Source: Candidatus Jettenia sp. (GTDB lineage: Bacteria > Planctomycetota > Brocadiia > Brocadiales > Brocadiaceae). From it: a stretch of DNA of 64,000 nucleotides. Where the stretch lies: positions 1,331,659-1,395,658 of the forward strand of contig CP091278.1 of the NCBI GenBank assembly GCA_021650895.1, given 5' to 3'. Both the position numbers and the translations under genes were made by a program. This document shows, piece after piece, positions 45,048 through 54,835 of the stretch (its first letter is position 1; each line of letters starts with the position of its first letter). The notes below the pieces were generated by a model that saw only the letters and a program-made list of their open reading frames with translations, had not been told where the DNA came from and did no database searches.

Positions 45048-46757
45048 TTATTCCGCTCTCTCAAAGATAAACCCTTTGAATACTGAAGGTATATTTGCTT
45101 TATCATGTGCATCAAATTCTGCAATTAACTTATACCTTTCTGAGAATAAATCCAGGAATTTTTCTTTACTAAAGAACCAGGCTGGATAGCTTGCTGTATA
45201 GATACAAGGAGGAACTTTCTGTATCGTAATGCGATCTTTGCCTTTTTCTAAAAAAGGTGTTCTATCAAAAAGGATATATTTAAAATCCATGTTTATGATT
45301 TTTTCAAGAAATGAGTAAGGATTCTCCACATATTGAAGAACAGCTGAAAGCAGGATCACATTCGCCCTAACTTGGGCCTGGCAGGATTCTAAATCATAAA
45401 AAAAACGAAGCTGCTCACCCTCAAACATCTCTTTACCACAAGTTACAAATTTACTTTGCTCTACAATACTCCATTTTAAATCATCGAGATTTGAGAGAAA
45501 GTTTTTACACTGGAAATACGTACTTCCAAGTGAACCACCAAAATCAATAATACTCAGTTTATTATCATTTTTTGAAGCAATCCATAGTAATCCAGCAAGT
45601 AGTGGCCATGAGTATTGAATTGTATTAAATACCACAGAGTCTCTTTCAAAAACTGCTTCACCGGTCTTAATTTTTAACATTGAGTCTCTAATTTTATCCA
45701 ATATAAGGTCAGAATCATACCCTGTAGATACCTTTTTAGCTTCATCCCAACTTGAATAATTACCAAAAAACCCATAGTTTATTGTTGTTCTTTGATAAAT
45801 CCTTAATAATAATGGTGGTATAAGATCTTTTATAACCTCTTTCATATACTTAGCTATCCGTACCCATTTAAAATTTTTTATCCTATTAATAATGAGAGTA
45901 ATAAAAGATGCTTTTTTTGATTTAAGATATCTTTCAATTTCTTCCCGTACGAAACTACTCTCTATAAAAGGGAGTCTCTGCACTGAGATAGGTCTATCGG
46001 CAATTTCTGTATCAAATATATTTGATACTTTACAATGCGTCCCACTATTATCATTTCCAATATTATGAATAAGTGACTTTCCCGGATGGAGTGTAAGCCT
46101 TTCTTTTAAAAAGGCAGAAGCACGCCAAAGTACAGCCCAGGAATCATTTTTACCTCTAACTCTATTCTCCAGCATTTTCGTATAGGGATAGGATCCGTTT
46201 ATATCGAATTGTTTCTGAAGCTTTCTTTTTTTAATTTCATTTAAAAGTTCTGAACCGTTCTGTTCAAATAAATCCCATCCCCTCTTCCATGTGGCCCATC
46301 CCCAACAGTCTGCTCCTCTCAGGAAAAATGTTTCAGGCAATCTGGCTCTAATAGCATACATATAGCCATGAATGCATATGACTTTTTCATCATCTTCATA
46401 AAATTCTAATGCCTCATTCATGAATTTTAAAAAGTATGGAGAAGTAACCATATCATCTTCCAAAACAATAATACGACCATAGTTGTTAACTATTTCTGTA
46501 ATTCCCGTGACTATTGAATTGGCAAGTCCAATATTGTGATGCCTCTTCGTGATGGTTACATTTTTAAATCCTGTAATCTTTTCGATATACCCTCTAACTC
46601 TTAATACTTTTTCTGTATCTTCCTGGGACTTTGGGCCATCAGAAAATATAAAAAGTTCACTAGCCTCTGCTAATTCATTTTTCTGCAATGCTTCAATAGT
46701 TTGTTGTGTATGCCATAATCTATTGTAAGTAAATAAAGCAATCGGAGCTAAAATCAT
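45048..46757 (-). CDS. Fusion of a glycosyltransferase and a TIGR04325-type methyltransferase
   Basis: 569 residues. Residues about 1-300 are a GT-A transferase (APIALFTYNRLWHTQQTIEAL; RIIVLEDDMVTSPYFLKFMNEAL; GADCWGWATWKRGWDLF). After a linker, residues about 320-569 look like the TIGR04325 putative methyltransferase family (YGFFGNYSSWDEAKKVSTGYDS; IIDFGGSLGSTYFQCKNFL; ILLSAVLQYVENPYSFLEKI; ILFDRTPFL). The two activities could transfer a sugar and cap it by methylation. Family names are from memory of motif layout. Confidence 0.75.
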   Translation of the reverse strand: MILAPIALFTYNRLWHTQQTIEALQKNELAEASELFIFSDGPKSQEDTEKVLRVRGYIEKITGFKNVTITKRHHNIGLANSIVTGITEIVNNYGRIIVLEDDMVTSPYFLKFMNEALEFYEDDEKVICIHGYMYAIRARLPETFFLRGADCWGWATWKRGWDLFEQNGSELLNEIKKRKLQKQFDINGSYPYTKMLENRVRGKNDSWAVLWRASAFLKERLTLHPGKSLIHNIGNDNSGTHCKVSNIFDTEIADRPISVQRLPFIESSFVREEIERYLKSKKASFITLIINRIKNFKWVRIAKYMKEVIKDLIPPLLLRIYQRTTINYGFFGNYSSWDEAKKVSTGYDSDLILDKIRDSMLKIKTGEAVFERDSVVFNTIQYSWPLLAGLLWIASKNDNKLSIIDFGGSLGSTYFQCKNFLSNLDDLKWSIVEQSKFVTCGKEMFEGEQLRFFYDLESCQAQVRANVILLSAVLQYVENPYSFLEKIINMDFKYILFDRTPFLEKGKDRITIQKVPPCIYTASYPAWFFSKEKFLDLFSERYKLIAEFDAHDKANIPSVFKGFIFERAE

Positions 46758-46887
46758 TTTCTGCCATAATAATGGGGTTTATAAATTAAAGACAGTTTTT
46801 TTCTGAGGAAATACTATAAAAAGAACTAAAGTATTCTGTGAAATACTATTCTTTCTTACCATATATTATTTAGAGTAATTCGAACTC

Positions 46888-47648
46888 TTAATTTTTTCTA
46901 AGCTTATCTATATAAAATAATGAATTAAATGTTTTAGCAAAGAACTCATAATTATGATCGATTATATATTGATGGAGAAGGCAATCAAAAATGCTAGAAA
47001 GGCTTGATTTCAATGACTCTACCAGTAAACATTTTGGCCTGTATAACTCCCAGTTGTTAGACTTGAGAACGTTCAAATCATACCCTTCTGCATCAATAGA
47101 CAGGAAATCAATTGGTAGGTTATTTGGCAAGTACTCGGTAAGTATCGAATCGAGTCGATCAACTTTTACTTTTTTCCTGCCAATAATTTGATAAGTCGTA
47201 TTGACTACCCTGTTTTCCGATAATTCTTTATCAAATGAATTCAGTGCTGGTTCATTAAACATACAATACGTTAGCTCCCCTTTTTGATCTGATACACCCA
47301 TTTCAAGGTTTATATCACCAGTACGATATTTTTTAAATAATTTAACAACAGCAGGATTAGGTTCTATATTAATTCCCCTCCATCCACGTTTATAAAAAAA
47401 ATAGGTATTAGAGTATTTTTTGGGTGATAAGCACCTATATCAATATAAAAACCAGATTTCTGTTCCTCAAAAATCCGGTAAAGAATCATATCCTCGCCTT
47501 CTTGAGAATAGGATTTCATTGCATAGCCATCCAGCATATTAAATTTTATATACCTACATGCTTGCAACATCACAGTGGGCAATATTTTTTTTACTATGTC
47601 TCTCATTTTTACTTCTTCATAACTATTGCTTATCATACTCACATACAA
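46888..47648 (-). pseudogene. FkbM-type methyltransferase, split by a homopolymer frameshift
   Basis: The N-terminal part (from 47648) reads KSYSQEGEDMILYRIF and GFYIDIGAYHPKN, then loses frame and stops at 47364. In the next frame the sequence continues KKYSNTYFFYKRGWRGINIEPNPAVVKLFKKYRTGDINLEMGVSDQKGELTYCMF and runs to 46888 with FLSIDAEGYDLNVLKSN. The break falls in a run of six A on the coding strand (about 47409-47414); seven A would restore a normal FkbM protein of about 250 residues. It is either a real frameshift or a sequencing slip. Confidence 0.85.
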
Positions 47649-47710
47649 ATATCCGGACTTTCTCAGATAATAAGATATATATTACATCATATAGATAACT
47701 TTATCAGAAT

Positions 47711-47810
47711 TATGGTATATCCTTGTTTAACGTTGAGGAATTTCAACTCCGTAGGGCAACCTTTTAGAGTTGAGTTGCCTGGCAAGGCTAAAGCCTCGCC
47801 CTACCTATGA
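47711..47810. repeat. REP-like composite repeat, rearranged copy
   Basis: ATGGTATATCCTTGTTTAAC, GGAATTTCAACTCCGTAGGG and GGCAAGGCTAAAGCCTCGCC appear in inverted order relative to the 24108 copy. It fills part of the gap between the FkbM-type relic and the flippase gene. Confidence 0.7.
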
Positions 47811-47906
47811 TCTATGTTAACTACAGAGTAAGAGAACAACACCCAGGAGTGTTTCTCTTTAAGGTATCTATAGCTTTTCAGGAATATACTATATAAGACT
47901 GCCAAT

Positions 47907-49250
47907 TTAATCACTTTTCCATATCCTTGGATAAATTATTGCTTTTGTCAGCATAAATCCAGTTTTATGAAGTGGCTTATAAAAAAAACATGCCCCATGT
48001 GCTGCAAACCAATAGGCAATACAGGTAGAAATAGCCGCCCCCATTCCTTCATAAACAGGTATCAAAAAATAGTTCAAAATAACGTTGATTAAACATCCCA
48101 AAAAAACAGTCAAAAAATGAGCTTTGGTCCAATTCATTGTGGTGAGAAAGGAGCTACGCGCAACTCCTAAATTAACGAATAAACTGGCCCAAACAAGAAC
48201 TGACAATAAAGCACCAGCCTTACTGTAAGCTTCGCCATATAAAAGTTTAATAGCCAAGTTTGATAAGAAGGTTGTAGGGATTGCAACAATATAGGCAAGA
48301 AAAACCATTACATTATAAAGTTTTTGAAGTTTTTCATAGAAAAATGAATCACCAATCTGCTTTGCTTCTACAATATTAGGAAAAAGCGAGGAGACAATCG
48401 ACATCGGTATAAAATACCAAACTTCAGCAAGCCGTACTGCAGCAGAATAAAGGCCAACCTCTTTATTACTGATCATATTTCCTAACATTATTTGATCAAT
48501 CCGCATATAAATCATAATCATAATGCTTGACAGTATCAATGGCCAACTATCTTTAAGAAGTCTCCGTGCAAGAGAAATACTGCTTCGCCAGGCCTTTATG
48601 TATTGTTTATTTATCCGATAAATTACCACGAGCGCTACCGAGCCAATTATTACTTCAGCCAACCCTGCCCAGGCAAAGGCGAGAAGAGAAGCTTTTACAG
48701 ATATTAAAGCCACCTTAACAAAAGCAATGAGCAAAAAAGCAGTATTTTTAGCATATACTGTGTATTTTGATTTAATTTGCGACTGAAACCAAAAGTCTAT
48801 AGTATCAAACGCCTGAAAAATCATACCAGCAGCTATGATACCAATCAGCCATTTTATTAAAGCATCCTGTGATCGAATGAAAGAAATGACTGCTACTGAC
48901 AAGAGGAAAGCAACGCTCCCACCAATAAGTCTTAAAACGAAAGTAGTACCGAGTATTTCATTCTTTTTTGATGGTTCACGCACGATGTCCCGTACTACAA
49001 TCCCGTCTAATCCTAAGGTAGCAATTGCTGAAAATAACATAACAAATGCCACGGCATAGTTAAATAATCCAAATTGCTCTGGCCCAAGATACCGGGCAAT
49101 CCATACTCCAACAAACAACCCAACACCCATACGTAGTATCTTATCAATAAATAACCAGCCAGTATTTGCTAGTATATTCTGTAAATTAACACGGCTTTCT
49201 AATCTAACACGAACGAAGGATGGCAGGAATTTCATTAAGGTTTGATTCAT
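47907..49250 (-). CDS. Oligosaccharide flippase (Wzx/MATE-like polysaccharide exporter)
   Basis: 447 residues with about 12-14 membrane helices throughout. LQNILANTGWLFIDKILRMGVGLFVGVWIARYLGPEQFGLFNYAVAFV near the N-terminus is the hallmark of the polysaccharide synthase/Wzx family. It moves lipid-linked oligosaccharide across the inner membrane. Placement within the glycan operon, downstream of fcl, supports the role. Confidence 0.9.
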   Translation of the reverse strand: MNQTLMKFLPSFVRVRLESRVNLQNILANTGWLFIDKILRMGVGLFVGVWIARYLGPEQFGLFNYAVAFVMLFSAIATLGLDGIVVRDIVREPSKKNEILGTTFVLRLIGGSVAFLLSVAVISFIRSQDALIKWLIGIIAAGMIFQAFDTIDFWFQSQIKSKYTVYAKNTAFLLIAFVKVALISVKASLLAFAWAGLAEVIIGSVALVVIYRINKQYIKAWRSSISLARRLLKDSWPLILSSIMIMIYMRIDQIMLGNMISNKEVGLYSAAVRLAEVWYFIPMSIVSSLFPNIVEAKQIGDSFFYEKLQKLYNVMVFLAYIVAIPTTFLSNLAIKLLYGEAYSKAGALLSVLVWASLFVNLGVARSSFLTTMNWTKAHFLTVFLGCLINVILNYFLIPVYEGMGAAISTCIAYWFAAHGACFFYKPLHKTGFMLTKAIIYPRIWKSD

Positions 49251-49322
49251 TTCTGCAAGGGGAAAAAATATTGATTGACTATTTTCTGTATTTTGTGGGC
49301 TTATTATCTTAGTTATAATTAC

Positions 49323-50327
<1,005 letters not shown>

Positions 50328-50338
50328 CTAGTGTCCAT

Positions 50339-50366
50339 TTAGGTTGAGGTTAAGGTTGAGGTTGAG
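50339..50366. repeat. Left hexamer arm of the four-helix-bundle element
   Basis: AGGTTGAGGTTAAGGTTGAG followed by GTTGAG: tandem GGTTRA hexamers. It overlaps the 3' end of the four-helix-bundle gene (encoding its TQPQP tail) and starts 12 bases from the fcl start codon. Confidence 0.85.
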
Positions 50367-50736
50367 TTTTCTTTTCTAAAGAGTTAATCAGAGAGTTTAA
50401 CTCTTTCCATATTTCCTCAACAAGGTTGGATGAACCCTCAAATTCTGTCTTAGGAAAATATTCCACACGATATCCATAAATTAAGTAATTCCTGGTCTCG
50501 GTTAAAGAGGCACGGGAGTTATAATAAAAGTTTAACTTATCTTTCATATGCTTTCGGCCAAATCCCTCAGCCAGATTTCCTGAAATTGATAACGTTGATC
50601 GTCTAATCTGCGAAGTTAAACCATAGTCTTCTTTTCTTGGAAGTTTTTCTGTTAACTTAAATATCCTTACAGCTAAGTCCATGGCCTTTTGCCAAACAGG
50701 CATTTCTTCGAATGAATTATATCCCATATTGCTCAT
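50350..50736 (-). CDS. Four-helix bundle protein (23S rRNA intervening-sequence protein family)
   Basis: 128 residues of the four-helix bundle / 23S rRNA IVP family (TIGR02436, PF05635): MPVWQKAMDLAVRIFKLTEKLPRKEDYGLTSQIRRSTLSISGNLAEGFGR is the family core and the C-terminal helices follow. Members are encoded inside 23S rRNA intervening sequences in some bacteria and also occur alone; their function is unknown. Here the gene lies between gmd and fcl, interrupting an operon that usually has these two adjacent. Hexamer inverted arms bound it. The last residues (TQPQP) and stop are encoded by the left arm. Start is 50736 or the ATG nine bases downstream, which has better spacing to GGAAG. Confidence 0.92.
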   Translation of the reverse strand: MSNMGYNSFEEMPVWQKAMDLAVRIFKLTEKLPRKEDYGLTSQIRRSTLSISGNLAEGFGRKHMKDKLNFYYNSRASLTETRNYLIYGYRVEYFPKTEFEGSSNLVEEIWKELNSLINSLEKKTQPQP

Positions 50737-50760
50737 GCTTCCAGGTTGGGTTATTTGACT

Positions 50761-50805
50761 TTAGCCTAAACCTCAACCTCAGCCTGAGCCTCAACCTTAG
50801 CCTAA
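50761..50805. repeat. Right hexamer arm of the four-helix-bundle element
   Basis: TTAGCCTAAACCTCAACCTC, AGCCTGAGCC, TCAACCTTAGCCTAA: CCTCAR-type hexamers, the reverse complement of the left arm design. The arm supplies the last codon and stop of gmd (50797). Confidence 0.85.
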
Positions 50806-51939
50806 TATAAACTTATTCTCCGTCCAATGTATCCCTTTTTCTTTTAATATCTTCTTTCCTTCGCCAGGAGTGTCTATGCCTATAAGTTCCATATCAGAAT
50901 CAACCATGATTTTAATAAGCTCTTCAAAAGTAACTTTTGGCACCCAGCCTAAATTCTTCTTCGCTTTGATAATATCAGCCCGTAAAAAATCAACCTCTGT
51001 CGGCCTGAAATACTTAGGGTCTATTTCAATAAGCGTATCTCCAACTTTTACATGAGGAGTTAAAGTTTGAAGACGATAGCTTAAAGATTTTACTATACCT
51101 TTTTGATAAACCCCCACGCCTTTCCATTCTATTTCGATTCCAGCATATCTGAAGGCAAGCTCCACAAATTCCTTTACTGAATGGCTTTCACCGGTGCCTA
51201 TTACATAATCATCTGGTTTATCCTGCTGAAGCATTAACCACTGACATACCACATATTCGGGAGTAAAACCCCAATCCCTCTTTGCTTCGAGATTTCCCAA
51301 ATACAACTTTTTCTGTTTTCCCGCAATTATATACGCAATTGCCCTTGTTATCTTCCTCGTTACAAAGGTCTCGCCTCTTCTTGGCGACTCATGATTAAAT
51401 AGTATCCCATTACAGGCAAACATATGGTATCCATCCCGATAATTGACCGTCATCCAGTAAGCATAGACCTTAGCCGCAGCATACGGACTTCTTGGCCTGA
51501 AAGGCGTTATCTCGTTCTGAGGAGCCGGGGCATCCCCAAACATTTCGCTACTGCTTGCCTGATAAAATTTGGTTTTAATACCACTTCTCCGGACAGCTTC
51601 CAGTATCCTGGTAGCGCCTAAACCGGTAATATTTCCCGTAAATTCAGGCATATCGAAACTCACACGTACATGGCTCTGAGCCGCTAAATGATAAATCTCA
51701 TCAGGCTGAATATTGTAGACAAGATTCGTTACCTGACCTGAATCAGAGAGGTCTCCATAGTGGAGGAAAAGACGTGCCTGGGGATCGTGAGGGTCGAGAT
51801 AGAGGTGATCAATCCTGTCAGTATTAAAGGTACTGGAACGACGAATAAGACCGTGGACCTCATAGCCATTCGACAGGAGAAACTCTGCCAGATAAGAACC
51901 ATCCTGGCCCGTAATCCCTGTTATCAATGCCCTCTTCAT
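50797..51939 (-). CDS. gmd: GDP-mannose 4,6-dehydratase
   Basis: 380 residues. [64 protein letters not shown], the catalytic [13 protein letters not shown] and [21 protein letters not shown] are all family signatures. It dehydrates GDP-mannose to GDP-4-keto-6-deoxymannose, the substrate of Fcl. The last codons and stop lie in the hexamer arm of the adjoining four-helix-bundle element. It is the first gene of the minus-strand glycan group; a hairpin terminator upstream (52121-52170) isolates it from the tatA region. Confidence 0.96.
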   Translation of the reverse strand: MKRALITGITGQDGSYLAEFLLSNGYEVHGLIRRSSTFNTDRIDHLYLDPHDPQARLFLHYGDLSDSGQVTNLVYNIQPDEIYHLAAQSHVRVSFDMPEFTGNITGLGATRILEAVRRSGIKTKFYQASSSEMFGDAPAPQNEITPFRPRSPYAAAKVYAYWMTVNYRDGYHMFACNGILFNHESPRRGETFVTRKITRAIAYIIAGKQKKLYLGNLEAKRDWGFTPEYVVCQWLMLQQDKPDDYVIGTGESHSVKEFVELAFRYAGIEIEWKGVGVYQKGIVKSLSYRLQTLTPHVKVGDTLIEIDPKYFRPTEVDFLRADIIKAKKNLGWVPKVTFEELIKIMVDSDMELIGIDTPGEGKKILKEKGIHWTENKFILG

Positions 51940-52120
51940 ACTATTTTATATTTTCTCTAAAATTTTTGATAACAATTTCGCTTTTTGAAAAACCCAGACA
52001 CCTGGTGGAGAAATGGAGAGTAACACACCCACGATTCAAAACTTCAATCTTTTAAATATTTTTGAACAAACTGTCAACAAAAATTAAAATTTCCATAGCG
52101 ATTTAAGTCATAGAAAAATA

Positions 52121-52170
52121 AAAAAAGCTATCTTATAGAGTCAAAACGACTACGCTAAGATAGCTTTTTC
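52121..52170. terminator. Bidirectional hairpin terminator upstream of gmd
   Basis: AAAAAAGCTATCTTA (52121) pairs with TAAGATAGCTTTTTC (52156-52170). On the minus strand it ends the transcript of the 32-residue gene and tatA. Confidence 0.8.
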
Positions 52171-52233
52171 TAACCAATAAATATTACTGATTGGTTTTCT
52201 AAAAAACGATTTTTTATTTACGAGATACAAATG

Positions 52234-52332
52234 CTACTTATACTTTCCAACCCTTCTGCCCTTGCATCCCATTCTTCCATGGTTTGCTCGTTTACTACGC
52301 CATGTTAATCTTATTCTTCTCTTATCTCTCAT
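52234..52332 (-). CDS. 32-residue basic protein downstream of tatA (possibly ribosomal bTHX-like)
   Basis: A small frame with a good GAGGAG ribosome-binding site 8 bases before the ATG encodes MRDKRRIRLTWRSKRANHGR and then MGCKGRRVGKYK, ending at TAG. Nearly half the residues are Arg or Lys, with glycine-rich ends and a C-terminal GKYK. Size, charge and ending recall the small ribosomal protein bTHX, but I cannot prove it. It follows tatA by 55 bases on the same strand and precedes a strong terminator, which supports a real transcript. Confidence 0.6.
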   Translation of the reverse strand: MRDKRRIRLTWRSKRANHGRMGCKGRRVGKYK

Positions 52333-52387
52333 GTTAATTACTCCTCATTACCTTTCTAAAATTTCAGTATTGTATTATCTTTTTAAT

Positions 52388-52618
52388 TTAGACTTCTTGC
52401 TTATTTTCCTGTTTGGTAACTTCTTTCTCAAGAGTTATCTTTTGCGCACTTTTATTGCTAGACTCTTCTACATCTTCTTCAACTCCCTTTACACCTTTCT
52501 TAAACTCAACAATACCACGTCCCAGCGATTTCATCACCTCAGGAAGTCTCTTACCAAAAATTAGCAGTGCTACAATCAGGATGATAAGCCATTCCCAACC
52601 ACCTGGCATACTAAACAT
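52388..52618 (-). CDS. tatA: Twin-arginine translocase subunit TatA/TatE-like
   Basis: 76 residues from the ATG at 52618, chosen because AGGAGG sits 7 bases upstream of it; the ATG at 52624 would be only one base from this site. A membrane helix [36 protein letters not shown], with the FGxxxLP hinge (FGKRLPE) and amphipathic helix, defines TatA. The C-terminal tail is charged. TatA forms the pore of the Tat export system for folded proteins. tatC is not in the window. Confidence 0.88.
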
Positions 52619-52824
52619 ATACATGCCTCCTTATATAAAATTCTAAGAACAACTATTTGTGATTATATCCGTAGACCGATAAAAATCAATGAATTTTCAA
52701 AAATAACCTTTCACTGGTTCAATCATCTTCGATTGAATCTACCCAGAAATTTAATTCTTAAGTAGGGTGGATTAGGCAGACCGCATCCACCAAAGAGGGA
52801 AAGAAGCACACCCCCAACTCAATT

Positions 52825-52852
52825 GTAGAGACGCAAGATTTTGCGTCTCTAC
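52825..52852. repeat. Perfect palindrome GTAGAGACGCAAG...TTGCGTCTCTAC
   Basis: Stem of 12-13 base pairs around a short loop, a longer version of the palindrome at 30718. It lies in the non-coding 390-bp gap between tatA and rluD. Confidence 0.75.
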
Positions 52853-52862
52853 AGGGGAATGG

Positions 52863-52954
52863 ACCCACCCCTAACCCCTCCCAAGAGGGGAATAAAAGCT
52901 AGTCATCGACCTGATCGGGAAAGTCCCCTCTCGGGAGGGGATTTAGGGGTGGGT
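52863..52954. repeat. Long inverted repeat with C-rich/G-rich arms
   Basis: ACCCACCCCTAACCCCTCCC at the left and GGGAGGGGATTTAGGGGTGGGT-type complement at the right, around about 40 bp. It would fold into a long hairpin 60 bases beyond the rluD stop and might help terminate that transcript. Confidence 0.75.
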
Positions 52955-53013
52955 AATGGCTATACTTATCTATGCATAGCTTTACCAACACAATTTTGTA
53001 TAATTACATAATA

Positions 53014-54018
53014 TTAATTTCTATGAGGTCTTACTTCCCTTAATGTTTTAATAAGAAGGGATATATCGTTCGGAACATCTACCTGAAATTCCATTCTCTT
53101 ATTTTGTATAGGATGGAAAAACTCGATCTTGTGCGCATGAAGTGCTTGCCTTTCGATGATGGGGACCTCTCCCGGTTCTCTCTCCTTCTGCAACAGGTCT
53201 GAAAGATAGCAGGATTCGCTGCTACTGTACATAAAGTCAGCAACAACAGGGTGCCCTATTGAACGCATGTGTACACGAATTTGATGGGTACGGCCTGTTT
53301 TGGGCATAATCTTTACCAGGGTATAACCACGGAAGCGCTCTAATACCTCATATACCGATACAGCTTCCTTACCAATATCTCGCCTTATTGCCATCTTTTG
53401 CGGCTCATTTTTATGTCTGCCAATAGGTAAATTAATCTCATCCGAATCCAGGTCAAATTCACCCTCCACTACGGCAAGATATTCCTTTTTGACATACCTT
53501 TTTTCAAATTGCATAGCAATGTGCGAATGGACAGCATCGCTTTTAATCGATAACATAATCCCGCTCGTATCTCTATCCAACCGGTGCACAATACCCGCTT
53601 TTAACGGTCCATTAACCTGTGAAAGGTTTTGACAATGAAAGGCAAGCGCATTTACCAGCGTTCCAGAAGGATGCCCACCTGCAGGATGTACAACCATATC
53701 ATATGGTTTATTAATGAGCATTAAGTAATCGTCTTCATAAACAATGTTTAAAGGAATATTTTCAGGAACGATCTTGCTTTCCTCAAGAACGGGTAAACGA
53801 ACAGAGATAGTATCTCCCTTTTGGATATCGTAACTGCTCTTGACTGAACGCCCGTTGACTACTACAGCACCTTCTTTTACTAATTTTTGAATAAAGGTCC
53901 TTGAATAGTCAGGGAGGCGCGCGGCAAGGTATCTGTCAATCCTTCTGTCCTCAAACGTCTTTTTTATCTCGAAGGTTACTTCTTTTATTTGGGTAATTTC
54001 TTCCAACATAGCATGCAT
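53014..54018 (-). CDS. rluD: RluA/RluD-family pseudouridine synthase
   Basis: 334 residues. An N-terminal S4 RNA-binding domain (RIDRYLAARLPDYSRTFIQKLVKEGAVVVNGR) precedes the catalytic domain with HRLDRDTSGIML (catalytic Asp), MVVHPAGGHPSGTLVNAL and GRTHQIRVHMRSIGHPVVAD. RluD makes pseudouridines in the 23S rRNA helix 69 region; other RluA relatives modify other sites. The S4 domain and length favour RluD. The TPR gene ends 18 bases upstream on the same strand. Confidence 0.9.
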   Translation of the reverse strand: MHAMLEEITQIKEVTFEIKKTFEDRRIDRYLAARLPDYSRTFIQKLVKEGAVVVNGRSVKSSYDIQKGDTISVRLPVLEESKIVPENIPLNIVYEDDYLMLINKPYDMVVHPAGGHPSGTLVNALAFHCQNLSQVNGPLKAGIVHRLDRDTSGIMLSIKSDAVHSHIAMQFEKRYVKKEYLAVVEGEFDLDSDEINLPIGRHKNEPQKMAIRRDIGKEAVSVYEVLERFRGYTLVKIMPKTGRTHQIRVHMRSIGHPVVADFMYSSSESCYLSDLLQKEREPGEVPIIERQALHAHKIEFFHPIQNKRMEFQVDVPNDISLLIKTLREVRPHRN

Positions 54019-54035
54019 TGTGGATTAAAGAATAA

Positions 54036-54686
54036 TTATCGAATTACCGACAAACGGTATTGTGACATGGTAGCCCAGTTACTTTTGGGGGAGAGTTCTA
54101 CTGCCCTGGTGTAAGAGCGAATTGCATCGTTTGTCTGGCCTGACTTTTCGTAGCAACGACCTGCATCCCACCCTACTTGTGCAGTAAGAAAACTATCATG
54201 AACCGGAACACTCTCAAACTGTTGAATTGCTTCAGGAAAAAGCCCCTTTTCTTCATAAGCATATCCCAGAGATTGTTTCACAATAGGGGCAAGGAGATGA
54301 CCGCTATACCTATCCAAAAAATCATTATACGCCCTGATGGCCTCATCGTAATTTTCCATGCGGTAATAAATATTTCCTAATTGGAATATTGCCCATGGAG
54401 TGGCGCTCGAAGAGGACATGGTATCCTTCATATATTTGTAAGCATCGGCTGCTGTAGATAACGCTGCATTTCTCTCTTTGCGATCCTTTCCTTTTTGCTC
54501 CAACGCCGTTGACAAGTCATTATTTATTTTTGATAAATTTTCCCATGCAGCCTCAGCTTTTTGGTTCTTTTGATTCATAAAAAAAATACTCCCTGCGCCG
54601 AGAGCAATAGCAACGCCAATACCTATACCAATAAAGACTTTATATTTATTGAGTATACTTACTATATTTGAGGTAGATTCGTTCAT
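54036..54686 (-). CDS. Membrane-anchored TPR protein (YfgM-like)
   Basis: 216 residues: short cytoplasmic N-terminus, one membrane helix (VFIGIGIGVAIALGAGSIFFM, about 16-37), a coiled region, then three or more TPR units (ATPWAIFQLGNIYYRMENYDEAIRAYNDFLDRY; APIVKQSLGYAYEEKGLFPEAIQQFES; AGRCYEKSGQTNDAIRSYTRAVEL). YfgM-like proteins have this layout and work at the Sec translocon. The TPR units are not diagnostic. It shares an operon with rluD. Confidence 0.8.
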   Translation of the reverse strand: MNESTSNIVSILNKYKVFIGIGIGVAIALGAGSIFFMNQKNQKAEAAWENLSKINNDLSTALEQKGKDRKERNAALSTAADAYKYMKDTMSSSSATPWAIFQLGNIYYRMENYDEAIRAYNDFLDRYSGHLLAPIVKQSLGYAYEEKGLFPEAIQQFESVPVHDSFLTAQVGWDAGRCYEKSGQTNDAIRSYTRAVELSPKSNWATMSQYRLSVIR

Positions 54687-54727
54687 GTTCTTTTCTTCTC
54701 TCTAAATGTTATAAACTAAATATTTAT

Positions 54728-54779
54728 GTAGGGCAAGGCTTTAGCCTTGCACAGGTGCAAGGCTAAAGCCTTGCCCTAC
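54728..54779. repeat. Perfect 52-bp palindrome made of two inverted REP-like cores
   Basis: GTAGGGCAAGGCTTTAGCCT plus TGCAC, a two-base centre, and the exact complement. Each arm is itself a GGCTTTAGCC palindrome. It is the most symmetric member of the REP-like family in the window and sits between the PHP gene and the TPR gene on the same strand. Confidence 0.85.
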
Positions 54780-54835
54780 GTATGACGTATTACACACGTA
54801 TATATTAATTACCCACGTAAATTTCTTATGTAGAT

